A stretch of DNA of 8,430 nt from an uncultured Lachnospiraceae bacterium (GCA_946413945.1 CAMKMR010000065.1:1-8430), one strand, 5' to 3'; counted from the first letter of the stretch, positions 1-7,019 are shown. The notes: generated by a model from the letters alone, not told the origin. Numbers and translations: made by a program.

Positions 1-618
1 ACCTTCCGCAACGCAAAATACCAGATACTTTACGATTTTCCCTACTATATCTATCTTCTGACCTATAAGTTGAAGAATGCCTGGCATTATCCAGAAAGCT
101 ACAATTAGGCATATAAATGGTGCTATTGTCGAGCAATGGATACTTGAAAGCATTAATCCGGCTGCTCCAATAACAAAACCATAAAGCATATAAGCAAGTA
201 CTTCTTTTCCAACTAAAACTGATAAAGAAGAAACCGTCCAGCTTTCTTTTGCAACAACAATAGTAAAGGCATATAAAAGTCCTCCAATAAGTCCTATCAG
301 CATATCTGTCATAATGACCGCTATTATTTTTGATAAGAATATGCGGCTTCTAGAACTTCTGGATGTAAAAACAAATGTTGCTGTTTTTAGATCAAATTCT
401 TCGCCTAATGATTTTGCTGCTGAAAACATTAAGACAATACATGCAAAATTCCCATAGAACGCAATAACATTGCTGGCTCTGAAACTATCTTTAAAACGTA
501 CCACCCCATAAACCATTCCTGCTCCCATTAAAAGGATTAACATAAGCCCGACTATAAAGCCCTTTTTTTTGATGATCTTTTTAAATTCAAGCACTGAAAT
601 CCCTATCATACTTTTCAT
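1..618 (-). CDS. ABC-2-type transporter permease, N-terminal part (cut by window edge)
   Basis: An open frame of 206 codons runs from ATG at 618 off the left edge, so the C-terminus is missing. The start is supported by GAGGAG at 629-634, ten bases upstream. The N-terminus is basic (Lys13, Lys14, Lys17-19) and is followed by a membrane helix at about 21-40. Further hydrophobic segments lie near 51-68, 96-123, 138-158 and 165-185. After the second helix, a Glu73-Glu74 / Lys78 / Ser86-Arg87 stretch leads into Ser96-Lys97. This resembles the loop of ABC-2 permeases that reads roughly E..-GT-..SR..-GK. Such proteins usually pair with a separate ATPase to export drugs, lipids or peptides; the partner would lie outside the window and the substrate cannot be told. 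A terminator and its own promoter separate it from purE, so it is probably unrelated to the purine operon. Family assignment is by pattern, not by close match. Confidence 0.72.
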   Translation of the reverse strand, partial: MKSMIGISVLEFKKIIKKKGFIVGLMLILLMGAGMVYGVVRFKDSFRASNVIAFYGNFACIVLMFSAAKSLGEEFDLKTATFVFTSRSSRSRIFLSKIIAVIMTDMLIGLIGGLLYAFTIVVAKESWTVSSLSVLVGKEVLAYMLYGFVIGAAGLMLSSIHCSTIAPFICLIVAFWIMPGILQLIGQKIDIVGKIVKYLVFCVAEG

Positions 619-673
619 TTACTTATTTCTCCTCTTTTTTATTATTTTGATTATTTATTTTTTTACTTTTTTT

Positions 674-700
674 ATTATAATCATTTTACCTGTCAGTGAA
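674..700 (-). promoter_or_regulatory. Putative sigma-A promoter of the ABC-2 permease gene
   Basis: On the minus strand a perfect TATAAT (674-679) is preceded by TTCACT (695-700, four of six bases of the -35 consensus) with a short 15-base spacer. It would start transcription about 50 bases before the permease ATG, in very A-rich leader DNA, and lies just beyond the purE terminator. The -10 box is convincing and the -35 box is weak. Confidence 0.4.
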
Positions 701-739
701 TTTTCCTTGCCTAAACGCTTAATATTTCGACATTTATGC

Positions 740-779
740 AAAAAAAAATAAGCCGCAGCATCTGCCGCGGCTTATTTTT
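740..779 (-). terminator. Rho-independent terminator after purE
   Basis: An inverted repeat pairs 744-756 with 767-779 (13 bp, core GCCGC/GCGGC) around a 10-base loop. On the minus strand it is followed by an uninterrupted run of eight T (741-748, counting stem bases). It sits 40 bases past the purE stop and closes the transporter-HD-purE operon. The A-rich left arm also gives a T run on the plus strand, so it could work in both directions, although no plus-strand gene enters it. Confidence 0.9.
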
Positions 780-819
780 ACTTTATGAGTGGCTAAGTTA
801 TGTCAGCCCATGGATTAAT

Positions 820-1308
820 TTAATTAAATTTAGCGATCACTTCTTCATTTGCTTTTACAGCGTCTTCTCTCATCTTAACTCTTTCTTTAAGAAGTGCCTC
901 TTTAAGTTCATCATGCTTTATTGCCATGATCTCTAATGCAAGCCATGCTGCATTCTTGCTTCCATTGATAGCAACTGTTGCTACTGGAATGCCTGATGGC
1001 ATCTGAACTATAGAATAAAGAGCATCTGTACCATCAAGAACAGATCCTGAAAGTGGAACTCCGATTACCGGAAGTACTGTCTGACTTGCCACAACTCCAG
1101 GGAGGGCTGCTGCCATACCTGCAGCTGCAATGACTACTTCGGTACCATTTGAATTTACTTCTTCCATAAATTCTGAAAGCTCGTTATGGGCTCTATGGGC
1201 TGAGAGACATCTTACTGCTACTTCTACGTTGTATTTTTTTAAAATCTCTACTGCTGCTTCAACTTTAGAAAGATCACTAAGTGATCCCATGATAACTGCT
1301 ACTTTCAT
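820..1308 (-). CDS. purE: PurE, 5-(carboxyamino)imidazole ribonucleotide mutase / AIR carboxylase
   Basis: Cytosolic enzyme of de novo IMP synthesis that forms CAIR, either from N5-CAIR (class I, working with PurK) or directly from AIR and CO2 (class II). The product is 162 residues, normal for the family. The phosphate-binding motif IMGSLSD lies near residues 6-12, SAHRAH carries the catalytic-type His, and VQMPSGIPVATV follows in the C-terminal half. Two motifs differ from the E. coli form as I recall it: SAHRAH in place of SAHRTP, and AAGMAAALPG in place of AGAGGAAHLPG, so the position of E. coli His75 is Ala. The start is ATG 1308: AAAGGTGG at 1314-1321 is a good ribosome-binding site for it, whereas the upstream GTG at 1317 lies inside that site. 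It is the last gene of the operon, 28 bases after the HD gene. Class I or II cannot be settled here; no purK is visible. Confidence 0.95.
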   Translation of the reverse strand: MKVAVIMGSLSDLSKVEAAVEILKKYNVEVAVRCLSAHRAHNELSEFMEEVNSNGTEVVIAAAGMAAALPGVVASQTVLPVIGVPLSGSVLDGTDALYSIVQMPSGIPVATVAINGSKNAAWLALEIMAIKHDELKEALLKERVKMREDAVKANEEVIAKFN

Positions 1309-1313
1309 GTTTT

Positions 1314-1321
1314 CCACCTTT
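1314..1321 (-). promoter_or_regulatory. Ribosome-binding site that fixes the purE start
   Basis: AAAGGTGG on the minus strand is five bases before ATG 1308. The in-frame GTG at 1317, which would add Met-Glu-Asn, is part of this site and is therefore unlikely to be the start. Confidence 0.8.
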
Positions 1322-1336
1322 CATTTTATATATACT

Positions 1337-1774
1337 TTATTCTTCTATTCCAAGCAGGATATTTTCTGCTTTTTTATACTTTATCAACCTTTTTTCATCT
1401 TTTTTGGTAATAACATTTAATCTTGTCTTATCCTGATTATGTTTAAGATCAGCCAGTTTAACTGTCCTTGCTATCGGATTATCTTTAAGATTTCTTACGT
1501 AATCTAAATATGGTACATCAGAACTATGAGTAAGAAGCTTCACAGCTTCAAGCTGTTCTTTTGTAAAACCTTCTTTGCTCAATTCTTCATAAGTAACATC
1601 TGTATCTTCTAATACATCATGAAGAATGGCAACAACACAAGTATCTTCTGTGGTCATCTGATCTGCCAGATGCATTGGATGAAAGATATATGGGATTCCC
1701 GATTTATCTATTTGTCCTTCGTGTGCTTTATAAGCAATATTTACGGCCTTCTTAGTTAGTTCAGTGTATACCAT
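1337..1774 (-). CDS. Small HD-domain phosphohydrolase, SpoT/MESH1-like (p)ppGpp hydrolase family
   Basis: A 145-residue protein made only of the metal-dependent HD hydrolase module found at the N-terminus of RelA/SpoT enzymes; there is no room for the synthetase, TGS or ACT domains. Motifs in order: KAHEGQ (16-21), SGIPYIFHP (25-33, first metal His32), LHDVLEDTDV (51-60, His52-Asp53 and Glu56-Asp57) and KLADLKHN (106-113, Asp109 and Asn113). These match the hydrolase signature HxGQxRKSGxPYxxHP ... HDxxED ... KLADxxHN. One difference: the Arg before Lys-Ser-Gly, which contacts the guanine base in Rel hydrolases, is Asp23 here. ATG 1774 has GGAGG (1781-1785) at six bases. It lies 21 bases after a permease gene and 28 bases before purE, so it is co-transcribed with both. 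Alarmone hydrolysis is inferred from the family; another nucleotide substrate is possible. Confidence 0.85.
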   Translation of the reverse strand: MVYTELTKKAVNIAYKAHEGQIDKSGIPYIFHPMHLADQMTTEDTCVVAILHDVLEDTDVTYEELSKEGFTKEQLEAVKLLTHSSDVPYLDYVRNLKDNPIARTVKLADLKHNQDKTRLNVITKKDEKRLIKYKKAENILLGIEE

Positions 1775-1795
1775 ATTATGCCTCCGATATTTAAC

Positions 1796-2785
1796 TTATC
1801 TTTCTTCTCTGAAATAAGCAAGTCCAAGACTCTGTGGTGGCTGATTTTCCTTTTTCTTACGGAAACTTACTACTATAAGAACTATGATAGTAACAACGTA
1901 AGGAAGCATCTGTATAAGGTCTGTTGCATAACTTGCAACTTTGATTCCAAGGAAATCAGGAAGGAACTGATATAACCAGTAAAGAGTACCAAATATATAA
2001 GCTCCTACAATAGCCATAAGAGGTTTCCATGTTGCAAAGATTACAAGAGCTACTGCCAGCCATCCAAGAGCTTCTATCTGTCCTGTTGTCGCCCAGATAC
2101 CCTGGTTGTAATCAAGAACATAGTAAAGTCCGCCCAGACCTGAAATTGCTGTACCAACGATAGTAGCAAGGTATTTATACTTTGTTACACTGATACCTGC
2201 AGCATCAGCTGTCGCTGGGTTTTCACCAACTGCTCTTAAATTAAGTCCTGTTTTTGTATTATACAAAAATCTCTGAAGTAAGATTGCGATTATTATCGCT
2301 GCATAAGCCATGAAACCATATGAGAATAAGCATTTACCTATTCCACCAATTTTACCTAAAACTGGAAGCTTATGAGAAAAAACACTATATGCAAATGGTG
2401 CTGCTGTATAAGTTTCACCGTTAAGTATCTGTACGCCAAAGAAATTGGCAACTCCCATACCAAATGTTGTGAGCGCAAGACCTGTTACATTCTGGTTGGC
2501 ACGAAGTGTTATAGTAAGGAAGCTATAGATAAGACCTCCCAACATTGAAAGAAGTATACTTACAGAAACTGCTATAAGTATCACCACCACTTCATTGGGA
2601 TTTGCAACTGACTTCTCATAATAATAAGCACTTGCAAAACCACCAAAACCACCAAGATACATGATCCCAGGAACACCTAAGTTAAGGTTACCTGACTTCT
2701 GTGTGAGGATTTCGCCCATAGCTCCATACATGATAATAGTGCCAAATGATATAGATCTGATTATCCATGTTATTAATGTACTCAT
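1796..2785 (-). CDS. Nucleoside-type ABC transporter permease (NupQ / NupC / RnsD-like)
   Basis: Integral membrane protein of 329 residues, the second permease of a BMP-dependent importer. It contains the family signature GEILTQKSGNLNLGVPG (24-40), which matches the GE-..-SG-LNLG-.-G motif. A cytoplasmic coupling loop follows at about 182-200 (RAVGENPATADAAGISV). Hydrophobic stretches lie near 8-22, 38-52, 66-93, 101-118, 156-174, 205-224, 240-266 and 294-308, giving roughly eight to ten helices. The tail is hydrophilic and basic. ATG 2785 is six bases after the stop of the other permease, and its AAGGAGG site lies within the last codons of that gene. The permease would form a heterodimer with that partner across the membrane. 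Nucleoside specificity is inferred from the BMP-family lipoprotein and the purine genes nearby; general annotation sometimes labels this family as sugar permeases. Confidence 0.9.
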   Translation of the reverse strand: MSTLITWIIRSISFGTIIMYGAMGEILTQKSGNLNLGVPGIMYLGGFGGFASAYYYEKSVANPNEVVVILIAVSVSILLSMLGGLIYSFLTITLRANQNVTGLALTTFGMGVANFFGVQILNGETYTAAPFAYSVFSHKLPVLGKIGGIGKCLFSYGFMAYAAIIIAILLQRFLYNTKTGLNLRAVGENPATADAAGISVTKYKYLATIVGTAISGLGGLYYVLDYNQGIWATTGQIEALGWLAVALVIFATWKPLMAIVGAYIFGTLYWLYQFLPDFLGIKVASYATDLIQMLPYVVTIIVLIVVSFRKKKENQPPQSLGLAYFREER

Positions 2786-2791
2786 TCTAAG

Positions 2792-3949
2792 CTAGTCCTC
2801 CTTTCTCTTATTTCTGAATATAAGTTTATAATTAACAAAGAATTCGCATCCAAGTATAAAGAAAAGAATAATACCAGTGATTATATCTGCTGCGAAATCA
2901 TTAAGCTGATATGCTGAAGCGATTTCATTTGCCCCCTTCTTAAGGAATATAAGAAGGAATGAAATAAGCACCATTGTAAAAGTATTGAATTTAGCAAGCC
3001 ATGCAACAATGATAGCTGTAAATCCATTTCCACTGGCTGTATTTGCTGAAATTGTCTGATCTGTTCCTGCTACCTGAAGACAACCTGCAAGTCCGCAGAT
3101 TGCTCCTGATATGATCATTGTTCTGATCATGACCTTGCGAACACTGATACCTGCATATCTTGCTGTATTTTCAGATTCCCCAACTACTGTGATCTCATAT
3201 CCCTGCTTTGTTCTCTTTAAGTAATAGTACATAGCAATTGTAAGCACTATCGCTACAAAGATGTTGATCATATATCTCTGGCCAAATACCTTAGGGAACC
3301 AGCCTTCATGTGTACTCATATTAAGTTTACCAAGAGACGAAGCTTTACCTCTCATGATATTAACTGCACAAAGAGTTATCTGTGTAGCTACATAGTTCAT
3401 CATAAGAGTAAAGAGGGTTTCATTTGTATTCCACTTAGACTTGAAATATGCTGGAATAAAGCCCCAGATAGCACCTGCTAAAATACTTGAAACGATCATT
3501 ACGATAAAGAGCAGTACTGGTGGGAGTTTTGGTCCAAGTCCTACCATAATTATGGCAGTAACCACACCACCAACTAAAACCTGTCCCTCGGCACCGATAT
3601 TCCAGAACTTCATCTTAAATGCTGGTGCAAGTGCGATACCTATAATAAGAAGGGCTGAAAGATCTCTGATCGCCCATAAAAATCTTAAACTGCTTCCAAA
3701 TGTTCCGCCGAACATTACGCCATATACTGACAAAGGATTAAGTCCTGTTACAAAATAAATGAATAAAGCATCCACTACAAGTGCCAGTAAAATTGCTATT
3801 ACTCTTACTAAGATATTTCTTTTAAGACCAGCAGCATCTCTTTTAACTATATGAACAAATGGTTCCTTAACCTTTTTTTGTGGGTCAGTAACATTTGTAG
3901 CTGCTCCTGTATTTTCTGTATTTTCTTTAGTATCCTTAAGATCACTCAT
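2792..3949 (-). CDS. Nucleoside-type ABC transporter permease (NupP / NupB / RnsC-like)
   Basis: Integral membrane protein of 385 residues, the first permease of the importer. A hydrophilic N-terminal segment (1-46), rich in Thr, Asn, Asp and Lys, precedes the first helix at about 48-69. Signature FKMKFWNIGAEGQVLVGG (111-128) matches the FNIG-EGQ motif of the family, and NETLFTLMMNYVA (176-188) matches its NE-..-T-MLNY motif. The coupling loop TVVGESENTARYAGISV (254-270) would contact the ATPase. Other hydrophobic segments lie near 95-110, 122-138, 144-167, 228-243, 274-294, 309-337 and 352-372. The start codon overlaps the stop of the ATPase gene by eight bases (ATGAGTGA), and AAAGGAGG lies 12 bases upstream within that gene. 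Overlap and order match nupOPQ-type operons. Role in nucleoside import is inferred from family and context. Confidence 0.9.
   Translation of the reverse strand: MSDLKDTKENTENTGAATNVTDPQKKVKEPFVHIVKRDAAGLKRNILVRVIAILLALVVDALFIYFVTGLNPLSVYGVMFGGTFGSSLRFLWAIRDLSALLIIGIALAPAFKMKFWNIGAEGQVLVGGVVTAIIMVGLGPKLPPVLLFIVMIVSSILAGAIWGFIPAYFKSKWNTNETLFTLMMNYVATQITLCAVNIMRGKASSLGKLNMSTHEGWFPKVFGQRYMINIFVAIVLTIAMYYYLKRTKQGYEITVVGESENTARYAGISVRKVMIRTMIISGAICGLAGCLQVAGTDQTISANTASGNGFTAIIVAWLAKFNTFTMVLISFLLIFLKKGANEIASAYQLNDFAADIITGIILFFILGCEFFVNYKLIFRNKRKED
2797..2803 (-). promoter_or_regulatory. Ribosome-binding site inside the end of the upstream permease gene
   Basis: AAGGAGG forms the Lys-Glu-Asp codons that end the first permease and lies 11 bases before the second permease's ATG at 2785. 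This placement suggests translational coupling of the two permeases. Confidence 0.65.
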
Positions 3950-5492
3950 GATTCTTAGAAGCCTCCTTTGTCTTAAGATTTGTCATAAGAAGACCTACTT
4001 CTTCCTTTGTGGTCTTTCTTGCATCAAGAATACCATTGTTATGACCATCACAAAGAACAAGGACCCTGTCACAAAGAGCAAGCATAACGTCAAGATCTTC
4101 ACCAACGTAAATAACTGCAACTCCCTGTTTTTTCTGCTTATTAAGCAGATTATAAATAGTATATGAAGTATTGATATCAAGACCTCGTACTGCATATGCT
4201 GTCATAAGTACAATAGGATTATCAGCTATTTCTCTGCCAACAAGAACTTTCTGTACATTACCACCTGAAAGCCTTGATACAGGTGTAGAAATATCAGGAG
4301 TAACAACTCCTAATTCTTCTTTGATCTTTTCAGCCAGTTCCTTAGGTTTCCTTGTATTAAGGATAGGTGAATGTCCCTTGTTATATGACTTAAGCAGCAT
4401 ATTGCCAGTCATACCCATAGAACCTACAAGTCCCATACCTATACGGTCTTCCGGAACGAAAGAAAGATGAATACCGGCTTCTCTTATATCTCTAGGAGAA
4501 AGGCCTATAAGTTCTTTAGGATCTGTCTCGTCTTCCGGATAATAATTTATTGATGAATTAGCTTTTGTCTTTTGAAGACCAGCTATAGATTCAAGGAGTT
4601 CTTTCTGACCATTTCCTGAAATACCTGCAATACCCAGGATCTCTCCACCTAATACATCGAAAGAAATATCATGAAGAACTTCTTTTCCCTCATTTCCTTC
4701 AACTGTAAGATGTCTTATCTCAAGTCTCTTTACAATATTTTCCATGATTGGATCATCTCTTTCGATATTAAGAACTACCTTCTTACCAACCATTAATTCA
4801 GTTAATTTTTCTTCTGTTGCATCACTTGTAGCAATATCACCAGCATATTCGCCCTTACGAAGGATAGCTACTCTGTCTGAAATTTCAAGAACTTCATTAA
4901 GCTTATGTGTAATGATAACAATGGCTTTTCCATCATTTTTCATGTTACGCATAACATCAAAGAGCTTTTCCGTCTCCTGAGGAGTAAGAACTGCTGTTGG
5001 CTCATCAAGTACAAGGATATCTGCTCCTCTATACAAAACCTTGATTATCTCTAAAGTCTGCTTCTGAGATACACTCATGTTATAGACTTTCTGGTCCAGA
5101 TCAAGCTCAAAGTTATATCTGTCGCAGATTTCCTTTGCTTTTTTCTTAACTTTCTTTATATTAAATTTGCCTTTTTCCTCAAGACCAAGAGCAATATTCT
5201 CCGCAGCTGTAAAGACATCTACCAGTTTAAAATGCTGGTGGATCATACCAATATGATACTTAAATGCGTCTCTTGGTGATCTTATTTCTGCTCTTACCCC
5301 GTCAACATAAATGCTTCCTGAATCCGGAAAATAGATACCGGCAAGCATGTTCATAAGCGTAGTCTTACCACTACCATTTTCACCCAGCAATGCAAGGATT
5401 TCTCCTCTCTTTACATCAAGAGTAACATCCTTGTTTGCTGCCACGCTGCCGAAAGTCTTTGTGACTTTGTCAAATCTAATGGCACTTTCCAT
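3942..5492 (-). CDS. Nucleoside-type ABC transporter ATP-binding protein, two fused domains (NupO / NupA / RnsB-like)
   Basis: Cytoplasmic ATPase of 516 residues with two ABC domains, the RbsA-like layout of BMP-dependent importers. Domain 1 has a full Walker A, GENGSGKT (37-44), Q-loop Gln86, signature SVSQKQ (140-145), Walker B ILVLDEPT (159-166) and H-loop His196. Domain 2 (about 255-505) has a P-loop lacking the GKT core, GISGNGQ (290-296), an intact signature LSGGNVQK (408-415), and Glu465 in place of the H-loop His. The first two of these points are usual for this family. Where relatives have a Q-P-T-R-G-D type segment, this protein reads TAYAVRGLD (431-439). One catalytic and one degenerate ATP site are expected. 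ATG 5492 is preceded by AGGTAGG about ten bases upstream, a weaker site than those of the later genes. First gene of the operon, behind the lipoprotein's terminator. Confidence 0.93.
   Translation of the reverse strand: MESAIRFDKVTKTFGSVAANKDVTLDVKRGEILALLGENGSGKTTLMNMLAGIYFPDSGSIYVDGVRAEIRSPRDAFKYHIGMIHQHFKLVDVFTAAENIALGLEEKGKFNIKKVKKKAKEICDRYNFELDLDQKVYNMSVSQKQTLEIIKVLYRGADILVLDEPTAVLTPQETEKLFDVMRNMKNDGKAIVIITHKLNEVLEISDRVAILRKGEYAGDIATSDATEEKLTELMVGKKVVLNIERDDPIMENIVKRLEIRHLTVEGNEGKEVLHDISFDVLGGEILGIAGISGNGQKELLESIAGLQKTKANSSINYYPEDETDPKELIGLSPRDIREAGIHLSFVPEDRIGMGLVGSMGMTGNMLLKSYNKGHSPILNTRKPKELAEKIKEELGVVTPDISTPVSRLSGGNVQKVLVGREIADNPIVLMTAYAVRGLDINTSYTIYNLLNKQKKQGVAVIYVGEDLDVMLALCDRVLVLCDGHNNGILDARKTTKEEVGLLMTNLKTKEASKNHE
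3962..3969 (-). promoter_or_regulatory. Ribosome-binding site inside the end of the ATPase gene
   Basis: AAAGGAGG lies in the Lys-Glu codons near the ATPase C-terminus, 12 bases before the overlapping ATG of the first permease at 3949. Together with the eight-base overlap this points to coupled translation of ATPase and permease. Confidence 0.65.
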
Positions 5493-5540
5493 AGAAAATT
5501 TACCTACCTATAATATTAATTGATTTTTTCTCAGTATTTT

Positions 5541-5569
5541 ATTTTAACAGTAAACCATCTATGACACAA
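5541..5569 (-). promoter_or_regulatory. Possible promoter for the ATPase-permease-HD-purE operon
   Basis: Minus-strand TAAAAT (5541-5546, five of six) lies 17 bases from TTGTGT (5564-5569, three of six). It falls between the lipoprotein's terminator and the ATPase start, where an independent promoter would be expected if the terminator is efficient. The -35 box is poor. Otherwise the 5493-5607 stretch shows no riboswitch-like or operator-like structure. Confidence 0.3.
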
Positions 5570-5603
5570 GGAAAGAAGTGTGAAAAATCCCGCTAAATTC
5601 AAC

Positions 5604-5644
5604 TAAAAAAAATCCCCACAGACTACTTATCTGTGGGGATTTTT
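5604..5644 (-). terminator. Rho-independent terminator after the binding-lipoprotein gene
   Basis: Positions 5608-5622 pair perfectly with 5630-5644 (15 bp, core TCCCCACAGA) around a 7-base loop. On the minus strand a run of eight T follows (5605-5612, partly stem). It lies 20 bases past the lipoprotein stop, and should make that gene mainly monocistronic while limiting read-through into the ATPase operon. Confidence 0.9.
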
Positions 5645-5663
5645 ACTAAAGATTTATTCAATA

Positions 5664-6980
5664 TTACTGAACAGCTTCTGCATCTTCTGTAATTCCATCT
5701 ATACGGAGTGAGAAGTATGGAGCTGAACGAAGTGTTGACTCTGAGAAGTATCCATCTACGATTGCTTCCTTTGTTTCACCCTGATAGATTACCTTAGGCT
5801 GATCACCTGAATAATCCATGAATGAAAGATCAATTGGAGCTGTAGCTACTGCAGAACCGGCAACTGTAAATGTTGTTGCATCAAATACATGAAGGGTTCC
5901 ATCTCTTAAAGCAGCTTCAACTTCAGCTACCTTATCAGCTGTTCCTTCTGCACAAGCCTCACCAAGCTCTGTGATTCCAACTGCGTTTGAAGAATAACCT
6001 TCAGCCCAGTCAGTTGCAACATCAGCGCCATCAATCATCTGCTTGAAAGCATATTCATAATATACTTCCCAGTTATTTGTAGCTGATGTAAGAGCTGCCT
6101 TTGGAGCTGTAGCAAGCATGTCTACATTGTATCCTACTGAATAGCAGATCTTTCCACTATCCTGAAGCTTCTGAACTGCTGCAGGAGCACCTGTTGAGTC
6201 AGCATGCTGTCCGATAACAACGCAACCATTAGCGATAAGACCTTCTGCTGCTGCGCCTTCCTTATCAATATCGAACCATGAATTTGTGTACTTAACTTCC
6301 ATAACTACTGTTGGGAATACACTCTTTATACCAAGATAGAAAGCTGTATAACCAGAAACAACTTCAGCATATGGGAATGCGCCTACATAACCAATCTTAA
6401 CATTACCATTTGCATCGAAGCTTTCAGGCTGTGTCTCTTTTGTGAGTGTACCATTCTCTGTTAATTCCTTTAACTTAAGACCAGCAACAACACCTGAAAC
6501 ATAACGTGATTCATAAATATTTGTGAATGCGTTCTTTAAGTTTGAGAGACCAGAAACTGCGGCGAAATCACCTGTCATAGCAACAAATGTTACCTCAGGA
6601 TATTCTTCTGCTACAGCTGCCATAAATGTCTGATGACCATAACTGTTAGAAATTACGATCTTGCATCCCTGAGCAACAAGGTCCTGAGCTGCATCTGAAC
6701 ATTCTGAGCTTTCTGGTACCTTATATTTCCAGATGATATTTGATGATGGGATACCAAGCTTTTCAGCTGCTGCATTGATTCCATCGATATGAGCCTTTGT
6801 GTATCCTTCTGTTTCATCACCTACAAGAATAACGCCAACCTTAAGGCTGCTACTTGCTGATGCATTTGTTGATGTGCCCTTATTATCAGCACCTGTCTTC
6901 TTATCTCCGCCACATGCTACAAGTGAAAGAGTAAGACAAAGTGTAATTAAAAGGCAGAAAAGTTTCTTTGCTTTCTTCAT
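5664..6980 (-). CDS. BMP/PnrA-family substrate-binding lipoprotein of the nucleoside ABC importer
   Basis: Secreted, lipid-anchored binding protein of 438 residues (NupN / BmpA / RnsA-like). The signal peptide has a basic start (Lys2, 3, 5, 6), a hydrophobic core (7-19) and lipobox LVAC with Cys23 as the anchoring residue. A Ser/Thr/Asn-rich linker (27-45) follows. The periplasmic-binding fold begins at LKVGVILVGDETEGYTKAH (46-64), continues through KIGYVGAFPYAEVVSGY (195-211), and includes GQHADSTGAPAA (257-268) and GYNVDM (283-288), typical of the BMP fold. The part after about 375 is a C-terminal extension beyond the core. ATG 6980 has AGGAGGA four bases upstream; the longer frame from 7097 starts upstream of the promoter and has no signal peptide, so it is rejected. 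The ligand is probably a purine nucleoside, inferred from PnrA-type relatives and the neighbouring purine genes. Confidence 0.92.
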   Translation of the reverse strand: MKKAKKLFCLLITLCLTLSLVACGGDKKTGADNKGTSTNASASSSLKVGVILVGDETEGYTKAHIDGINAAAEKLGIPSSNIIWKYKVPESSECSDAAQDLVAQGCKIVISNSYGHQTFMAAVAEEYPEVTFVAMTGDFAAVSGLSNLKNAFTNIYESRYVSGVVAGLKLKELTENGTLTKETQPESFDANGNVKIGYVGAFPYAEVVSGYTAFYLGIKSVFPTVVMEVKYTNSWFDIDKEGAAAEGLIANGCVVIGQHADSTGAPAAVQKLQDSGKICYSVGYNVDMLATAPKAALTSATNNWEVYYEYAFKQMIDGADVATDWAEGYSSNAVGITELGEACAEGTADKVAEVEAALRDGTLHVFDATTFTVAGSAVATAPIDLSFMDYSGDQPKVIYQGETKEAIVDGYFSESTLRSAPYFSLRIDGITEDAEAVQ

Positions 6981-6984
6981 TTCG

Positions 6985-6991
6985 TCCTCCT
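6985..6991 (-). promoter_or_regulatory. Ribosome-binding site that fixes the lipoprotein start
   Basis: AGGAGGA lies four bases before ATG 6980, directly in front of the lipoprotein signal peptide. It excludes the 39-residue upstream extension of the open frame. Confidence 0.85.
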
Positions 6992-7019
6992 GAAATAAAT
7001 GTTTTTTTCTACATGGGTG

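Noticed and set aside
569..936. Two short overlapping plus-strand open frames
   Set aside because: They are Phe/Ile/Leu-rich translations of AT-rich DNA, run across the terminator and the antisense of the ABC-2 and purE genes, and lack ribosome-binding sites.
5484..5500. CodY-like site over the ATPase start (AATTTTC then GAAAG on the minus strand)
   Set aside because: One half matches the CodY motif and CodY is known to control guanosine uptake genes in Bacillus, but the halves are four bases apart instead of one and the second half has mismatches.
5493..5607. Purine riboswitch in the leader of the ATPase operon, or in the short lipoprotein leader
   Set aside because: The lipoprotein leader is only about 32 bases. 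In 5493-5607 I find no three-helix junction or conserved purine-aptamer loops. The xpt leader, where one is most likely, lies outside the window.
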